From NCBI GenBank assembly GCA_030739855.1, contig JASLYJ010000014.1, positions 6,613 through 39,616 of the forward strand: 33,004 bases of DNA, given 5' to 3'. This DNA comes from Alphaproteobacteria bacterium (GTDB lineage Bacteria > Pseudomonadota > Alphaproteobacteria > UBA11136). The notes under the pieces were generated by a model. It made no database searches and was not told where the DNA came from. It saw only the letters and a list, made by a program, of their open reading frames with translations. Numbering within the stretch: position 1 is the first letter of the stretch; each line of letters begins with the position of its first letter. Made by a program: the position numbers and the translations under genes. Below are positions 25,758 to 33,004 of this stretch, one piece after another.

Positions 25758-26380
25758 AACATCTTGATGGGTTTGAAGCTGCGGCGGTGATGGGGCGTGA
25801 TTCCGAGCCGTGTAAGTCCTTCCCTATGTTCGACGGTGCCGTAGCCAGCATTGCGTTCCCAGCCGAACCCGGGATATCGGCGGCCAAGTTCGGCCATCAG
25901 CCGGTCTCGGCTGACTTTGGCAACAATTGAGGCGGTGGCGATAGACAGGCTTTTGCTGTCGCCCTTGGTGACGGTTTGTACTGGACAGGACAGGGGTGGG
26001 GCATGGGTCCCGTCCACCAGGGCCAAGCAGGGACCTGTCCCAAGCCGCCCTTTCAGTTGGGTGATGGCGCGGGTCATGGCGCGCAGGGTAGCCTGAAGAA
26101 TATTGAGGCTATCAATTTCAGCAACGCTGGCAGCACCCATACCGATTACCGTATAGGCGTTGAGTTTGGCGAATAAGACCTCGCGGCGCGCGGCTGAAAG
26201 AGCCTTCGAATCGTTGAGGCCGTCCCGCAGCACTGCGGGCAGGAAATCGCGATGGGGAAAGACGACAGCTGCCGCTACCACCGGTCCTGCCCAAGGGCCA
26301 CGGCCTACCTCGTCTACGCCGGCAACGGGTCCTGGAGACGCCTGTTCAAGGGAAAAATCAGGGGAAAATTCAGCCATCAT
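25739..26380 (-). CDS. rnhB: Ribonuclease HII
   Basis: Endonuclease acting on RNA-DNA hybrids and single ribonucleotides in DNA. The track ORF begins at 26671, but the first 97 residues are a shadow of the antiporter gene. The real start is one of two adjacent ATGs (26380 or 26377), giving about 213 aa, normal for the family. Motifs: AGVDEVGRGPWAGPVVAAAV (catalytic Asp-Glu), GLNDSKALSAARRE, ALVDGTHAP (Asp), and KGDSKSLSIATASIVAKVSRDRLM. The 5' end overlaps the antiporter stop by about 11 nt, and ccrM follows by 57 nt. Confidence 0.95.
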
Positions 26381-27818
26381 TTTTTTTAACCGGGGTGTAT
26401 TTTTTTCTTTTTGGGGTCTTTTTCGGTAGCGGCGGTTCCGGTATTTCCGTGTGGATGTCCTCCCATTCAGCGTCGGTGATTTCCCTTTCGGGGGCTTCTT
26501 CTTTGGGGACAGGCCACACAGACACCCCCGCAGGTAACTGGGAAAGAATGCGGTTGATAAAATCCTTGGTTCTGCCGGCAAGGCCGTCCAAGGCGGCGAA
26601 AACAGCCGGGGCTTGGCGGCCGAAGAGAAGCCGCGCCCCCTCGCGGCCCGAGGTGGTGCTGAGAATGGCAAAACGCATCAGCCGCCGCGCGATGACTAGC
26701 CACAAGGGGCTGATGAGAAGGGACAGCGCTGTCACGGCGATAACAAGGTCTCCTTCCTCGCGGCCAATCAGCCCCGATGATACGCCGGCCTGACCCAGCA
26801 GAAAGGAAAACTCGCCAATCTGGGCCAGCAACATGCCGGCAATGAAGGCATGGGGCCAGGGTTCCCGCGCTAGCCGCAGCACCCCGATATTGAGTCCCGT
26901 CTTGAACACCGTAACCATAAACAGGATCAACAGGACGGTACCCATATTGGCGAGGATGAAATCGAGATTGATGAGCAAGCCGATGGAGAGGAAAAAGACC
27001 ATCATGAGGATGCTTTGTATGGGCTGTACGCCCCGCATCATGGCACGGCGCTCTGTGCTGTTTCCGATCACCAGCCCGGCCAGAAACGCTCCATAGGCTG
27101 GGGAAAGGCCGAGATATCCGGTCAGCGCCGCTGCCCCGAAACAAAAGGCGAGCCCGCGCAGGGGCGTAAGATCGCGATGTCCGGCTACCATGCTGGCAAA
27201 TGGCAGGGAGATTTTACGGCGGCGGGTGAGATAGAGGATAAGCAGCACCAGCACCACCACCGAAAAGCCGACCCGGAACATGCCGAAGACGCCGAAGCCG
27301 TCCCCGGCAAGGCTGGCGAGGATCAGCATCATGGGCACGAAGGCTAGGTCTTGGGCAATCAGCACGCCAACGGTGGCTTTGCCCAGCGGCGTGTTCAGGA
27401 TGTTCATGCCTTCCAGCATCTTGATCACCACGGCGGTGCTAGAAAGGGCGATGACGAAACCGAGCAGCACGGACAGCCCCAGGGACCAGCCGAACAGCAA
27501 TGACAAGACAAGGGTGGCGCCGACGCTTCCCGCTATCTGTAACAAGGTGGCCACAAGGGCGCCGCGCCATACGCTCTTGAAACCGCTGAGCGACAGTTCC
27601 ATGCCCACCAGGAACAACAGCATAAGCACTCCGAGATCGGCCAGAACCGTAATTTGGTCGCGGTTTTCCACCAGCGCCAGGCCGGAGGGGCCGAGCAATA
27701 TCCCGGCCAGGATATATCCGGAGATGGCGGGCTGGCGAAGGCGCGACATGACGACGCCGCAGATCACGGCGGCGAGGACGACGACAGCGAGTCCCGTCAG
27801 GTCTGCATGGGCGGACAT
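26370..27818 (-). CDS. CPA2-family cation:proton antiporter (KefB-like membrane domain)
   Basis: A 482-aa inner-membrane antiporter of the CPA2 (KefB/KefC, NhaS-like) type. About 12 hydrophobic segments cover residues 8-385. Family blocks include QPAISGYILAGILLGPSGL, LFLVGMELSLSGFKSVW, ALSSTAVVIKMLE, GVLIAQDLAFVPMMLIL and FLAGLVIGNSTERRAM. The C-terminal tail (about residues 390-482) is cytoplasmic, charged and proline-rich, and no NAD-binding TrkA-N domain is seen. Ion specificity (K+ or Na+) cannot be read from the sequence. Its end overlaps rnhB, so the two are probably on one message. Confidence 0.93.
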   Translation of the reverse strand: MSAHADLTGLAVVVLAAVICGVVMSRLRQPAISGYILAGILLGPSGLALVENRDQITVLADLGVLMLLFLVGMELSLSGFKSVWRGALVATLLQIAGSVGATLVLSLLFGWSLGLSVLLGFVIALSSTAVVIKMLEGMNILNTPLGKATVGVLIAQDLAFVPMMLILASLAGDGFGVFGMFRVGFSVVVLVLLILYLTRRRKISLPFASMVAGHRDLTPLRGLAFCFGAAALTGYLGLSPAYGAFLAGLVIGNSTERRAMMRGVQPIQSILMMVFFLSIGLLINLDFILANMGTVLLILFMVTVFKTGLNIGVLRLAREPWPHAFIAGMLLAQIGEFSFLLGQAGVSSGLIGREEGDLVIAVTALSLLISPLWLVIARRLMRFAILSTTSGREGARLLFGRQAPAVFAALDGLAGRTKDFINRILSQLPAGVSVWPVPKEEAPEREITDAEWEDIHTEIPEPPLPKKTPKRKKYTPVKKNDG

Positions 27819-27921
27819 GGCGGAAGTCTATCACGATCCCCCTCCCGGCAGGAGTGTCAGTACCCTGGGCTAATCTTTTTCTCTCCCTGCACGGTCTGTA
27901 AATCCTGGGTTATGGTGGGAC

Positions 27922-28617
27922 ATGGCCACACCGGATCTGAGTATCATCGTTCCCACCCTCAACGCCGCGGGGGAGTTGAGCCGTTGTCTCGGCGCCGTGA
28001 CCGCCGCCCCGGAGGAGGGGTTCAGCCTGGAAATGATTGTCGTCGATGGCGGCTCGCGGGCCGACACCGTGGGAACCGCCCGGGTGCTGGGGGCGAGGGT
28101 AGTTTCGTCGCCACCGGGGAGGGGCCTCCAACTAGCCGTCGGGGCACAGGCGGCAGGCGGCCACTGGCTGCTGTTTCTCCACGCCGATACGATTCTAGAA
28201 TCGGGATGGACGCGGGCCGTGGCGGATTTCATGGGCGCAGAGGAAAACGCCCGGCGCGCGGCTTATTTCCGTTTCGCCCTCGACGACGAAGCGCTTGCGG
28301 CGCGGCGGCTAGAACGGATGGTTGCTTGGCGCTGCCGCTTGCTAGCGCTGCCCTATGGCGACCAGGGGCTGCTCCTGTCCCAGGATTTCTATCACGAACT
28401 GGGCGGTTTCTTGCCGCTCCCTCTGATGGAGGACGTGGCACTGGCGCGTCGCATCGGTCGCCGCCGGTTCTCCGCCTTGGATGTGCGTGCCGTGACCGGC
28501 GCCGCGCGTTACCGGCGCGGCGGTTATGTGCGCCGTCCGCTGCGCAATCTCGGCTGTCTCGCCCTCTATTTCATGAACTGTCCGCCCCGTCTTATCGCCC
28601 GGCTCTACGAGTTATGA
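27922..28617 (+). CDS. TIGR04283-type family 2 glycosyltransferase
   Basis: A 231-aa GT-A fold glycosyltransferase. It begins LSIIVPTLNAAGELSRCL, with VVDGGSRADT and the LFLHADTIL metal-binding DxD-like block, then LPYGDQGLLLSQDFYHELGGFLPLPLMEDV. These match the TIGR04283 family, annotated as arsenosugar-biosynthesis-associated glycosyltransferases. Adjacency to a TIGR04282-type gene supports the pairing. No ArsM or radical-SAM arsenosugar genes are in the window, so an arsenic role is uncertain. It may alternatively act on cell-surface or lipid glycans. The antiporter gene is divergent, 103 nt away. Confidence 0.88.
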   Translation: MATPDLSIIVPTLNAAGELSRCLGAVTAAPEEGFSLEMIVVDGGSRADTVGTARVLGARVVSSPPGRGLQLAVGAQAAGGHWLLFLHADTILESGWTRAVADFMGAEENARRAAYFRFALDDEALAARRLERMVAWRCRLLALPYGDQGLLLSQDFYHELGGFLPLPLMEDVALARRIGRRRFSALDVRAVTGAARYRRGGYVRRPLRNLGCLALYFMNCPPRLIARLYEL

Positions 28618-28627
28618 GGGGCCAGCC

Positions 28628-29227
28628 ATGAAACTGCGCCGTCATCTGGTGGTCATGGTGCGGGCGCCGCAGATGGGGCGGGTTAAGCGGCGTCTGGCCC
28701 GCGATATAGATGCCGTTCGCGCCCTGCGCTTCTACCACGTTTGCAGCGAAAGGCTGCTCAGGTGTTTGAGTCGCGACCCACGATGGACCACCTGGTTGGC
28801 GGTGACTCCAGACGTTATAAGGTTCCGTCCCCGCCTCTGGCCAAAAAGGATACGGCGCATGACCCAGGGCGGCGGTGATCTGGGCGCGCGCATGGACCGC
28901 ATCCTGCGTGTCTTGCCCCCGGGGCCAGCGGTGATTGTGGGCAGCGATATTCCCGGCATCGAGGCGCGGCATGTGGCGCTGGCCTTCCGGCTTTTGGGGT
29001 CCCACCATACGGTATTTGGCCCCGCCGCCGACGGCGGATACTGGCTGGTGGGCGCGCGCCGTTTTCCCCGCTGTCCCGATCTGTTCGGGAACGTGCGCTT
29101 GTCGGGGGAACACGCCTTGGCTGACACCCTCGCCAATCTTGGGGCCGACCCGGACGCCGCTTTCGTGGAGATGCTCTCTGACGTGGATAGGCCAGAAGAT
29201 TATCGGGACTGGAAGAGAAATTCCTGA
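28628..29227 (+). CDS. TIGR04282-type (DUF2064) glycosyltransferase-like protein
   Basis: A 199-aa protein with the nucleotidyltransferase/glycosyltransferase-like fold of DUF2064. Diagnostic blocks are VVMVRAPQMGRVKRRLA near the N-terminus, QGGGDLGARMDRIL, VIVGSDIPGIEARHV, and FGPAADGGYWLVGARRFPR. It follows the TIGR04283 gene by 10 nt; the two families are regularly paired and probably work together. The database association with arsenosugars is known for the families, not shown here. Confidence 0.88.
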   Translation: MKLRRHLVVMVRAPQMGRVKRRLARDIDAVRALRFYHVCSERLLRCLSRDPRWTTWLAVTPDVIRFRPRLWPKRIRRMTQGGGDLGARMDRILRVLPPGPAVIVGSDIPGIEARHVALAFRLLGSHHTVFGPAADGGYWLVGARRFPRCPDLFGNVRLSGEHALADTLANLGADPDAAFVEMLSDVDRPEDYRDWKRNS

Positions 29228-29233
29228 ATTGCT

Positions 29234-29425
29234 CTAGGATTTCCGTGCCGCCATCACCATCCACACCGCCAGCGCCGCCGAGACCAGCCCGGTGACGACA
29301 GAAAGCCCCAGGGGAATTGAGGTATCTCCAATAACAACCTGAGTGCCAAGGAAAAGGCGGACCCAATGGGCCAAGGAGACGAACGCGAAAATCACGGCTG
29401 AAGTATAAAGAGCTGTCTGCTGCAT
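29234..29425 (-). CDS. Small two-helix membrane protein, unrecognised
   Basis: A 63-aa protein from the ATG at 29425; the longer track ORF (start 29536) reads through the moaB end in another frame and is rejected. Two hydrophobic helices span about residues 5-24 (YTSAVIFAFVSLAHWVRLF) and 36-58 (LGLSVVTGLVSAALAVWMVM), with a short basic end. It lies 26 nt after moaB on the same strand and probably shares its transcript. I do not recognise a named family. Confidence 0.7.
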   Translation of the reverse strand: MQQTALYTSAVIFAFVSLAHWVRLFLGTQVVIGDTSIPLGLSVVTGLVSAALAVWMVMAARKS

Positions 29426-29451
29426 GGCGGCCTCCGCTTGCGATGATGTGA

Positions 29452-29997
29452 TTACGTGCCTTCCCCGCCATTCTCCTGCAGGCGCGGCATGAGATCCACC
29501 AGATTGCAGGGACGATAGCGGGAATCCAGTTGCCAACGCAGTATTTTTTCCCAGCCATCGCGGCAGGCGCCGGGCGAACCAGGCAAGGCGAAGAGATAGG
29601 TGCCCCCAGCGACACCACCGGTGGTCCGTGACTGCATGGTGGAGGTACCGATGGCTTCGTAGCTGAGCATACGGAAGAGCTCGCCGAAACCGGGAATTTC
29701 CTTATCATAGACTTGGGAAAAGGCTTCCGACGTTATATCGCGCCCGGTGACGCCGGTGCCGCCGGTGGCAATCACCACGTCGATGTTTTCATCATTTATC
29801 CAGTCCTCGAGCCGATCTACTATTTGGCCCTGCTCATCGACGACGATAGCTCGGGCCGCGATGTTATGGCCGCTTCCCGCCACCAGTTCGGCGAGAATAT
29901 CTCCCGACTTATCGTCGGCCTCGCTGCGCGTGTCGGAGACGGTCAACAGTGCGATATTAACGGGATGGAAGGTCCGGCTTTCGTCAATCCCTGCCAT
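29452..29997 (-). CDS. moaB: Molybdenum cofactor biosynthesis protein MoaB
   Basis: A molybdopterin-adenylyltransferase-type protein (MoaB/Mog fold) of 181 aa. Motifs: NIALLTVSDTR near the N-terminus, VVIATGGTGVTGRD (the molybdopterin-binding TGGTG), and FALPGSPGACRDGWEKIL. The C-terminus has CNLVDLMPRL. The ATG lies inside the 3' end of the slt-like gene, a 14-nt overlap, so the two are probably translationally coupled. No other moa or moe genes are in the window. Confidence 0.94.
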   Translation of the reverse strand: MAGIDESRTFHPVNIALLTVSDTRSEADDKSGDILAELVAGSGHNIAARAIVVDEQGQIVDRLEDWINDENIDVVIATGGTGVTGRDITSEAFSQVYDKEIPGFGELFRMLSYEAIGTSTMQSRTTGGVAGGTYLFALPGSPGACRDGWEKILRWQLDSRYRPCNLVDLMPRLQENGGEGT

Positions 29998-31951
29998 GTT
30001 TTGCTACCCTGATCCTGGTTCCGTCGAGGGGTGTGTAAAGAGGCCAGTCGCCAGTAGCAATAGCGTCGAGAGACGGCGTAGGCTGATCCAGGCGTTTACG
30101 ATAGATCCACAGGTTGGCCATTACCCGTTCGATAAACGCGCGGGTTTCTGAATTAGGAATGGACTCGATAAACAATAGTGGGTCGTCGTGGTATTCCATC
30201 TTGCGTTGCCACTTGGCGAGGTTTCCTGGACCGCTGTTATAGGCCACGGTAAGTAGGAACAGATCACCTCCAATATCTTTGTGATTGAGAAGCTGCTGCA
30301 GATAGGTTTTCCCCAGAGATATATTGAGTTCCGGGTCGAGCAGAAGGTTTTGCGCTTTACCACGGAACTTATTCTTACCGGCGATGAAATTGGCTGTGCG
30401 CGGCATGATTTGCATCAGCCCCCGCGCTCCGGTGTAGCTTTTGGCGTTGGGATCAAACCGTGATTCCTGACGAATAATAGCGAAAACAAGCGCCTTATCC
30501 ACGTTCTTACCGCCGCTGAACGCCCAGTTTGGCATCGGATAAAGGGCACCGTCATTGGGGTTGTCTTTTTCATCGCCCCATTCGCTGCCGATGCGCATGG
30601 CTAATCCCGGCAGGTTAGCACTAGTAGCGACGGCTAGAATCGCGCTGGCCAGAGGAGAGTTTGACCGGGGATAAATTTTGCGCAGTTCCTTTTCGGCCAT
30701 GTTATGGCGATCTAGCTGCAGCAAGGCCAGGGCTCTGGAACCGTTGGGGACAGATGTCAGGCGCGCCAGCCGGGACTCGGTGAGGGTCGGCGTTTCCCAG
30801 TTGAAATAGGTGGAAAGGCCCAGACTGCGGCGCGCCAGAAGGCCATAGAAGGTGCGGCTGTGCAGGGCGGCAATATTGAGCCAATGGTTAACCTTTTGCG
30901 GTTGGCGGGTGAGCAGATGGCCGCGCGCTGCCCAATAGGCGGCGGCGGCCACGTTCCAGTCAGAGGCCATGTCGGAGAGGGCCAGGATCTCAAAATGGCG
31001 GGCTGCATCAAGCAGGTGGCCTAGGCGCCATGACGCCAGACCAGCCGTCCAGTGGGCGCGGGGCACGCGCATACCTGAACGCTTGACCACGGCGCCAGCG
31101 ATGCCTAATGCCAGGGCATCCTTGCCGGCGGCGAAATATCCGGCTGCGATTGCGGAGAGCAGGTGGTCGGTTTCGATGGTATCGAGAAGATCGTGTGCTG
31201 GAGACTCATCAAGAATCTTTTTCGCCTTTGTGGGGCCGCCTCGGCGTACATAACGCTTTACGGACCGTTTCAGAGCTTCCACGCGGGCTTTTCCATTCTT
31301 GGTGTGCTTTCGCTTGGAGACATAAACATGCTCCACCTGGGTGCTGGGGTCGATGCCCCTTCCGTAGAAATAGCCGCCTACTGGTTTTTTCGGATACTTG
31401 TAATTTTCAGGACGGCGTTTTAACGCCAGGTTATAAATCTTCTGGGCTCTGGGATGATCAGCATAGAGCGCCATCCAATCGCGCAGTTCCTCGTATTTGG
31501 AGCGATACTTAGTAGGGTGCATGTAGCGCTGGTACAGCACATGACCCATCAGGATCCGGTCATTCAGTTGTGCAATTATACGGTCTGCGACCTTCCATTC
31601 GCCCGACTCTTGATAGAGAAAAATACGCCGGTAGAAACCTTCATCCTCCGCGCTTAGCAGCCGGGGAAGGGGAGTAGCGGTATCCACTATGACCCGGGAG
31701 GGTTCTAGCCCTGCCGTTTCTGTGCTTCCGGCATACGGCACGTGTGTCGCGGCGACATCGATAGGAACAATCCTGGTGTCATGCGCGGCTGCGGCTTTTT
31801 CGTCCTTGGAAAAGAAGTCACTAGAGTCGGCTTTTCCGGGCAATGAAATAGTAGTGGAAAGGGAGAATGCCAGACTGAAAATCAGTACCCACACACCGGA
31901 AAACTCGTTGAAAAAACGACCTAGATAAATAATGGGTCCGTTCGATAGCAT
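29984..31951 (-). CDS. Soluble lytic murein transglycosylase (Slt type)
   Basis: A periplasmic peptidoglycan lyase of 655 aa that cleaves the MurNAc-GlcNAc bond with formation of 1,6-anhydro ends. It starts with a signal-like hydrophobic stretch (GVWVLIFSLAFSLS, about residues 19-35; GTG at residue 20 is an alternative start). A long helical-repeat domain follows. The C-terminal SLT domain has the catalytic Glu in AIIRQESRFDPNAKSYTGARG (about residue 495), then LMQIMPRTA and AYNSGPGNL. It lies 6 nt downstream of the uracil-DNA glycosylase gene and overlaps moaB. The grouping with a DNA-repair gene and moaB has no evident functional logic. Confidence 0.93.
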   Translation of the reverse strand: MLSNGPIIYLGRFFNEFSGVWVLIFSLAFSLSTTISLPGKADSSDFFSKDEKAAAAHDTRIVPIDVAATHVPYAGSTETAGLEPSRVIVDTATPLPRLLSAEDEGFYRRIFLYQESGEWKVADRIIAQLNDRILMGHVLYQRYMHPTKYRSKYEELRDWMALYADHPRAQKIYNLALKRRPENYKYPKKPVGGYFYGRGIDPSTQVEHVYVSKRKHTKNGKARVEALKRSVKRYVRRGGPTKAKKILDESPAHDLLDTIETDHLLSAIAAGYFAAGKDALALGIAGAVVKRSGMRVPRAHWTAGLASWRLGHLLDAARHFEILALSDMASDWNVAAAAYWAARGHLLTRQPQKVNHWLNIAALHSRTFYGLLARRSLGLSTYFNWETPTLTESRLARLTSVPNGSRALALLQLDRHNMAEKELRKIYPRSNSPLASAILAVATSANLPGLAMRIGSEWGDEKDNPNDGALYPMPNWAFSGGKNVDKALVFAIIRQESRFDPNAKSYTGARGLMQIMPRTANFIAGKNKFRGKAQNLLLDPELNISLGKTYLQQLLNHKDIGGDLFLLTVAYNSGPGNLAKWQRKMEYHDDPLLFIESIPNSETRAFIERVMANLWIYRKRLDQPTPSLDAIATGDWPLYTPLDGTRIRVAKHGRD

Positions 31952-31957
31952 TCAGGA

Positions 31958-32848
31958 TTAATACGAAATTCTTCTTACCGGAGCAACGCTCATTTCACTC
32001 CTTATTTCCAGAAGATCCTGCCAAGCCTTTTGTTTCTGGGCCGGCGAACGCAGCAGATAGGCGGGATGGAAGACGGCCCGCGCCTTGACGGGGCAGTTTA
32101 AGCCGGGGCTGGCATAGTCGAACCACTGGCCGCGCAGCTTCATGATGCCTTCCTTGCGGCCGAGCAGCGTTTTAGCTGCGGTGCCTCCCACCAGGACTAG
32201 GATATAGGGTGCCACCAGCTCGATCTGGCGTTCAACGAAGGGTAGGCACAGCAAAATCTCGTCCGGTGTCGGGTTGCGGTTGCCGGGTGGCCGCCAGGGC
32301 AGGATATTGCTGATATAGGCGCTGTCCCGGTCAAGGCTGATGGCGGCTAACATGCGGTCGAGAAGTTGGCCGCTGACCCCCACAAAGGGACGCCCCAGAC
32401 GGTCTTCGTCGGCACCCGGCGCCTCGCCCACGAACATGATGAGGGACTCGGGGTTGCCATCGCCGAAAACCGTGTTGGTGGCGGTCTTTTTCAGGCTGCA
32501 TCCTTCGAAGCTGCACAGCTTTTCAGCCAGTTCTTCCATACTTTCCGCGGAATGGGCTAGACTACGGGCGTCATGCATAGCCTCATCAGTGGTGTGGAGT
32601 CTGGGCGGCGGCGCGACGTCTGAATCTGGGGAGAGCCTTGGCATCGCCGCCGCCCTGCCCTTGTTTATTCCCCGCGCCATGTCCCCACTTTTCGTTGGAT
32701 TTTTAAGGATTTGCGGCGGGCTCGCTTGGCACTGGCGCTGTCCCGCTTGGGCGTGATAGTGGTTGACGGGGTGATCGAGAACCGCCTCGTCGGCCCCGGC
32801 CTCCATTTGCCACAACAGGAGTTTCGTAAGATCGGCGTCGGCGTTCAT
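31958..32848 (-). CDS. Uracil-DNA glycosylase, family 4-like
   Basis: Removes uracil from DNA in base-excision repair. The 296-aa protein has an N-terminal extension of about 100 residues starting LLLWQMEAGADEAVLDHPV, common in alphaproteobacterial members. The glycosylase domain contains motif I GEAPGADEDRLGRPFVG (about residues 141-157) and the C-terminal HPAYLL (His261). Family 4 enzymes normally bind a 4Fe-4S cluster by four cysteines. Here Cys117 and Cys201 are present, but the expected first and third positions appear to be Phe114 and Trp185 (PWRPPGNR instead of CRPPGNR). ATG 32848 lies 6 nt after a -10-like box. ETF-QO is divergent, a frequent alphaproteobacterial arrangement. Confidence 0.92.
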   Translation of the reverse strand: MNADADLTKLLLWQMEAGADEAVLDHPVNHYHAQAGQRQCQASPPQILKNPTKSGDMARGINKGRAAAMPRLSPDSDVAPPPRLHTTDEAMHDARSLAHSAESMEELAEKLCSFEGCSLKKTATNTVFGDGNPESLIMFVGEAPGADEDRLGRPFVGVSGQLLDRMLAAISLDRDSAYISNILPWRPPGNRNPTPDEILLCLPFVERQIELVAPYILVLVGGTAAKTLLGRKEGIMKLRGQWFDYASPGLNCPVKARAVFHPAYLLRSPAQKQKAWQDLLEIRSEMSVAPVRRISY

Positions 32849-32854
32849 AGCGCG

Positions 32855-32883
32855 AGTTTAGCACGGTCGGCGGCCGCTGCCGA
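32855..32883 (-). promoter_or_regulatory. Candidate promoter for a leaderless uracil-DNA glycosylase message
   Basis: On the minus strand TCGGCA (32883-32878) and TAAACT (32860-32855) are spaced by 17 nt. The -10 box ends 6 nt before the ATG, so transcription would begin at or next to the start codon. No Shine-Dalgarno is present. Confidence 0.4.
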
Positions 32884-32906
32884 CAGACTTTGACAAGAGA
32901 ATCACC

Positions 32907-33004
32907 ATGCAGCGTGAGATCATGGAATACGATGTAGTTATCGTTGGTGCCGGCCCGTCCGGGCTCTCGGCCGCTATCCGCATGAAGCAGCTGGGCCGGG
33001 AAGC
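32907..33004 (+). CDS. Electron transfer flavoprotein-ubiquinone oxidoreductase, N-terminal fragment
   Basis: Only the first 32 codons are in the window. [25 protein letters not shown] is an FAD-binding dinucleotide fold (GxGxxG as GAGPSG) with the opening typical of ETF-QO, which passes electrons from ETF to ubiquinone. The start is ATG 32907 or the in-frame ATG 32922. Family assignment also rests on the divergent uracil-DNA glycosylase neighbour; other FAD-dependent dehydrogenases remain possible from so short a piece. Confidence 0.7.
   Translation, partial: MQREIMEYDVVIVGAGPSGLSAAIRMKQLGRE

Noticed and set aside
26381-26671. 97-residue N-terminal extension of RNase HII in the ORF track
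   Set aside because: It overlaps the antiporter C-terminal coding region in another frame, and normal RNase HII begins near the double Met at 26380.
27654-28631. 325-aa plus-strand ORF across the antiporter start and first glycosyltransferase
   Set aside because: It is out of frame with the recognisable glycosyltransferase and rich in Arg/Gly/Pro, as GC-rich shadows are.
28815-29708. 297-aa minus-strand ORF opposite the second glycosyltransferase
   Set aside because: Shadow of the DUF2064 and moaB genes; no motifs.

Overview
The window looks like chromosomal DNA of an alphaproteobacterium, probably Rhodospirillales-like (the order is inference). The grounds are gene content and order: an aa3-type cytochrome oxidase cluster with CtaG, DUF983 and SURF1; an F0-only ATP synthase operon with paired b and b' subunits; the DUF721 - DsbA-like - SMC series; an rnhB - ccrM pair; and a family 4 uracil-DNA glycosylase divergent from ETF-ubiquinone oxidoreductase. 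The sequence is moderately GC-rich, densely coded and mostly housekeeping. I saw no rRNA, tRNA, CRISPR array, insertion sequence, prophage or defence island.

Layout. Bases 1-5849 (+): the tail of heme O synthase (ctaB), then coxB, coxA, a 36-codon CoxF-like microprotein absent from the ORF track, ctaG, coxC, DUF983 and SURF1; together they build and assemble cytochrome c oxidase. Bases 6043-8747 (+): thrC and an M16 peptidase. Then yqgE (-), a DsbD/ScsB-like thiol-disulfide transporter (+), a Prx5-type peroxiredoxin (+), rnhA and thrB (-), and a dual CDGSH iron-sulfur protein (+). Bases 14266-16847 (-): the F0 operon atpI-atpB-atpE-b'-b, with a recognisable promoter and intrinsic terminator. 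Bases 16922-21781 (-): smc, a DsbA-like protein and a DUF721/DciA-like protein. Bases 22056-24551 (+): a PepSY protein, an OmpR-type regulator and a histidine kinase. Bases 24578-27818 (-): ccrM, rnhB and a CPA2 antiporter. Bases 27922-29227 (+): two glycosyltransferase-like proteins of the TIGR04283/TIGR04282 type. Bases 29234-32848 (-): a 63-aa membrane protein, moaB, a soluble lytic transglycosylase and uracil-DNA glycosylase. The start of ETF-QO (+) closes the window.

Regulatory signals. Several intergenic regions contain boxes of the form TTGnnn - 17 nt - TAnnnT (before coxB, the peroxiredoxin, atpI, the dsbA-like gene and the DUF721 gene). They were found by eye, and they help choose translation starts for coxB and the dsbA-like gene.

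I found no convincing new multi-gene system. The items most worth a second look are an orphan minus-strand intrinsic terminator in a divergent intergenic region (possible small RNA), an SMC with both coiled-coil arms shortened, a uracil-DNA glycosylase that appears to lack two of the four usual Fe-S ligands, GANTC sites clustered at ccrM, and mutually exclusive hairpins upstream of the dsbA-like gene.
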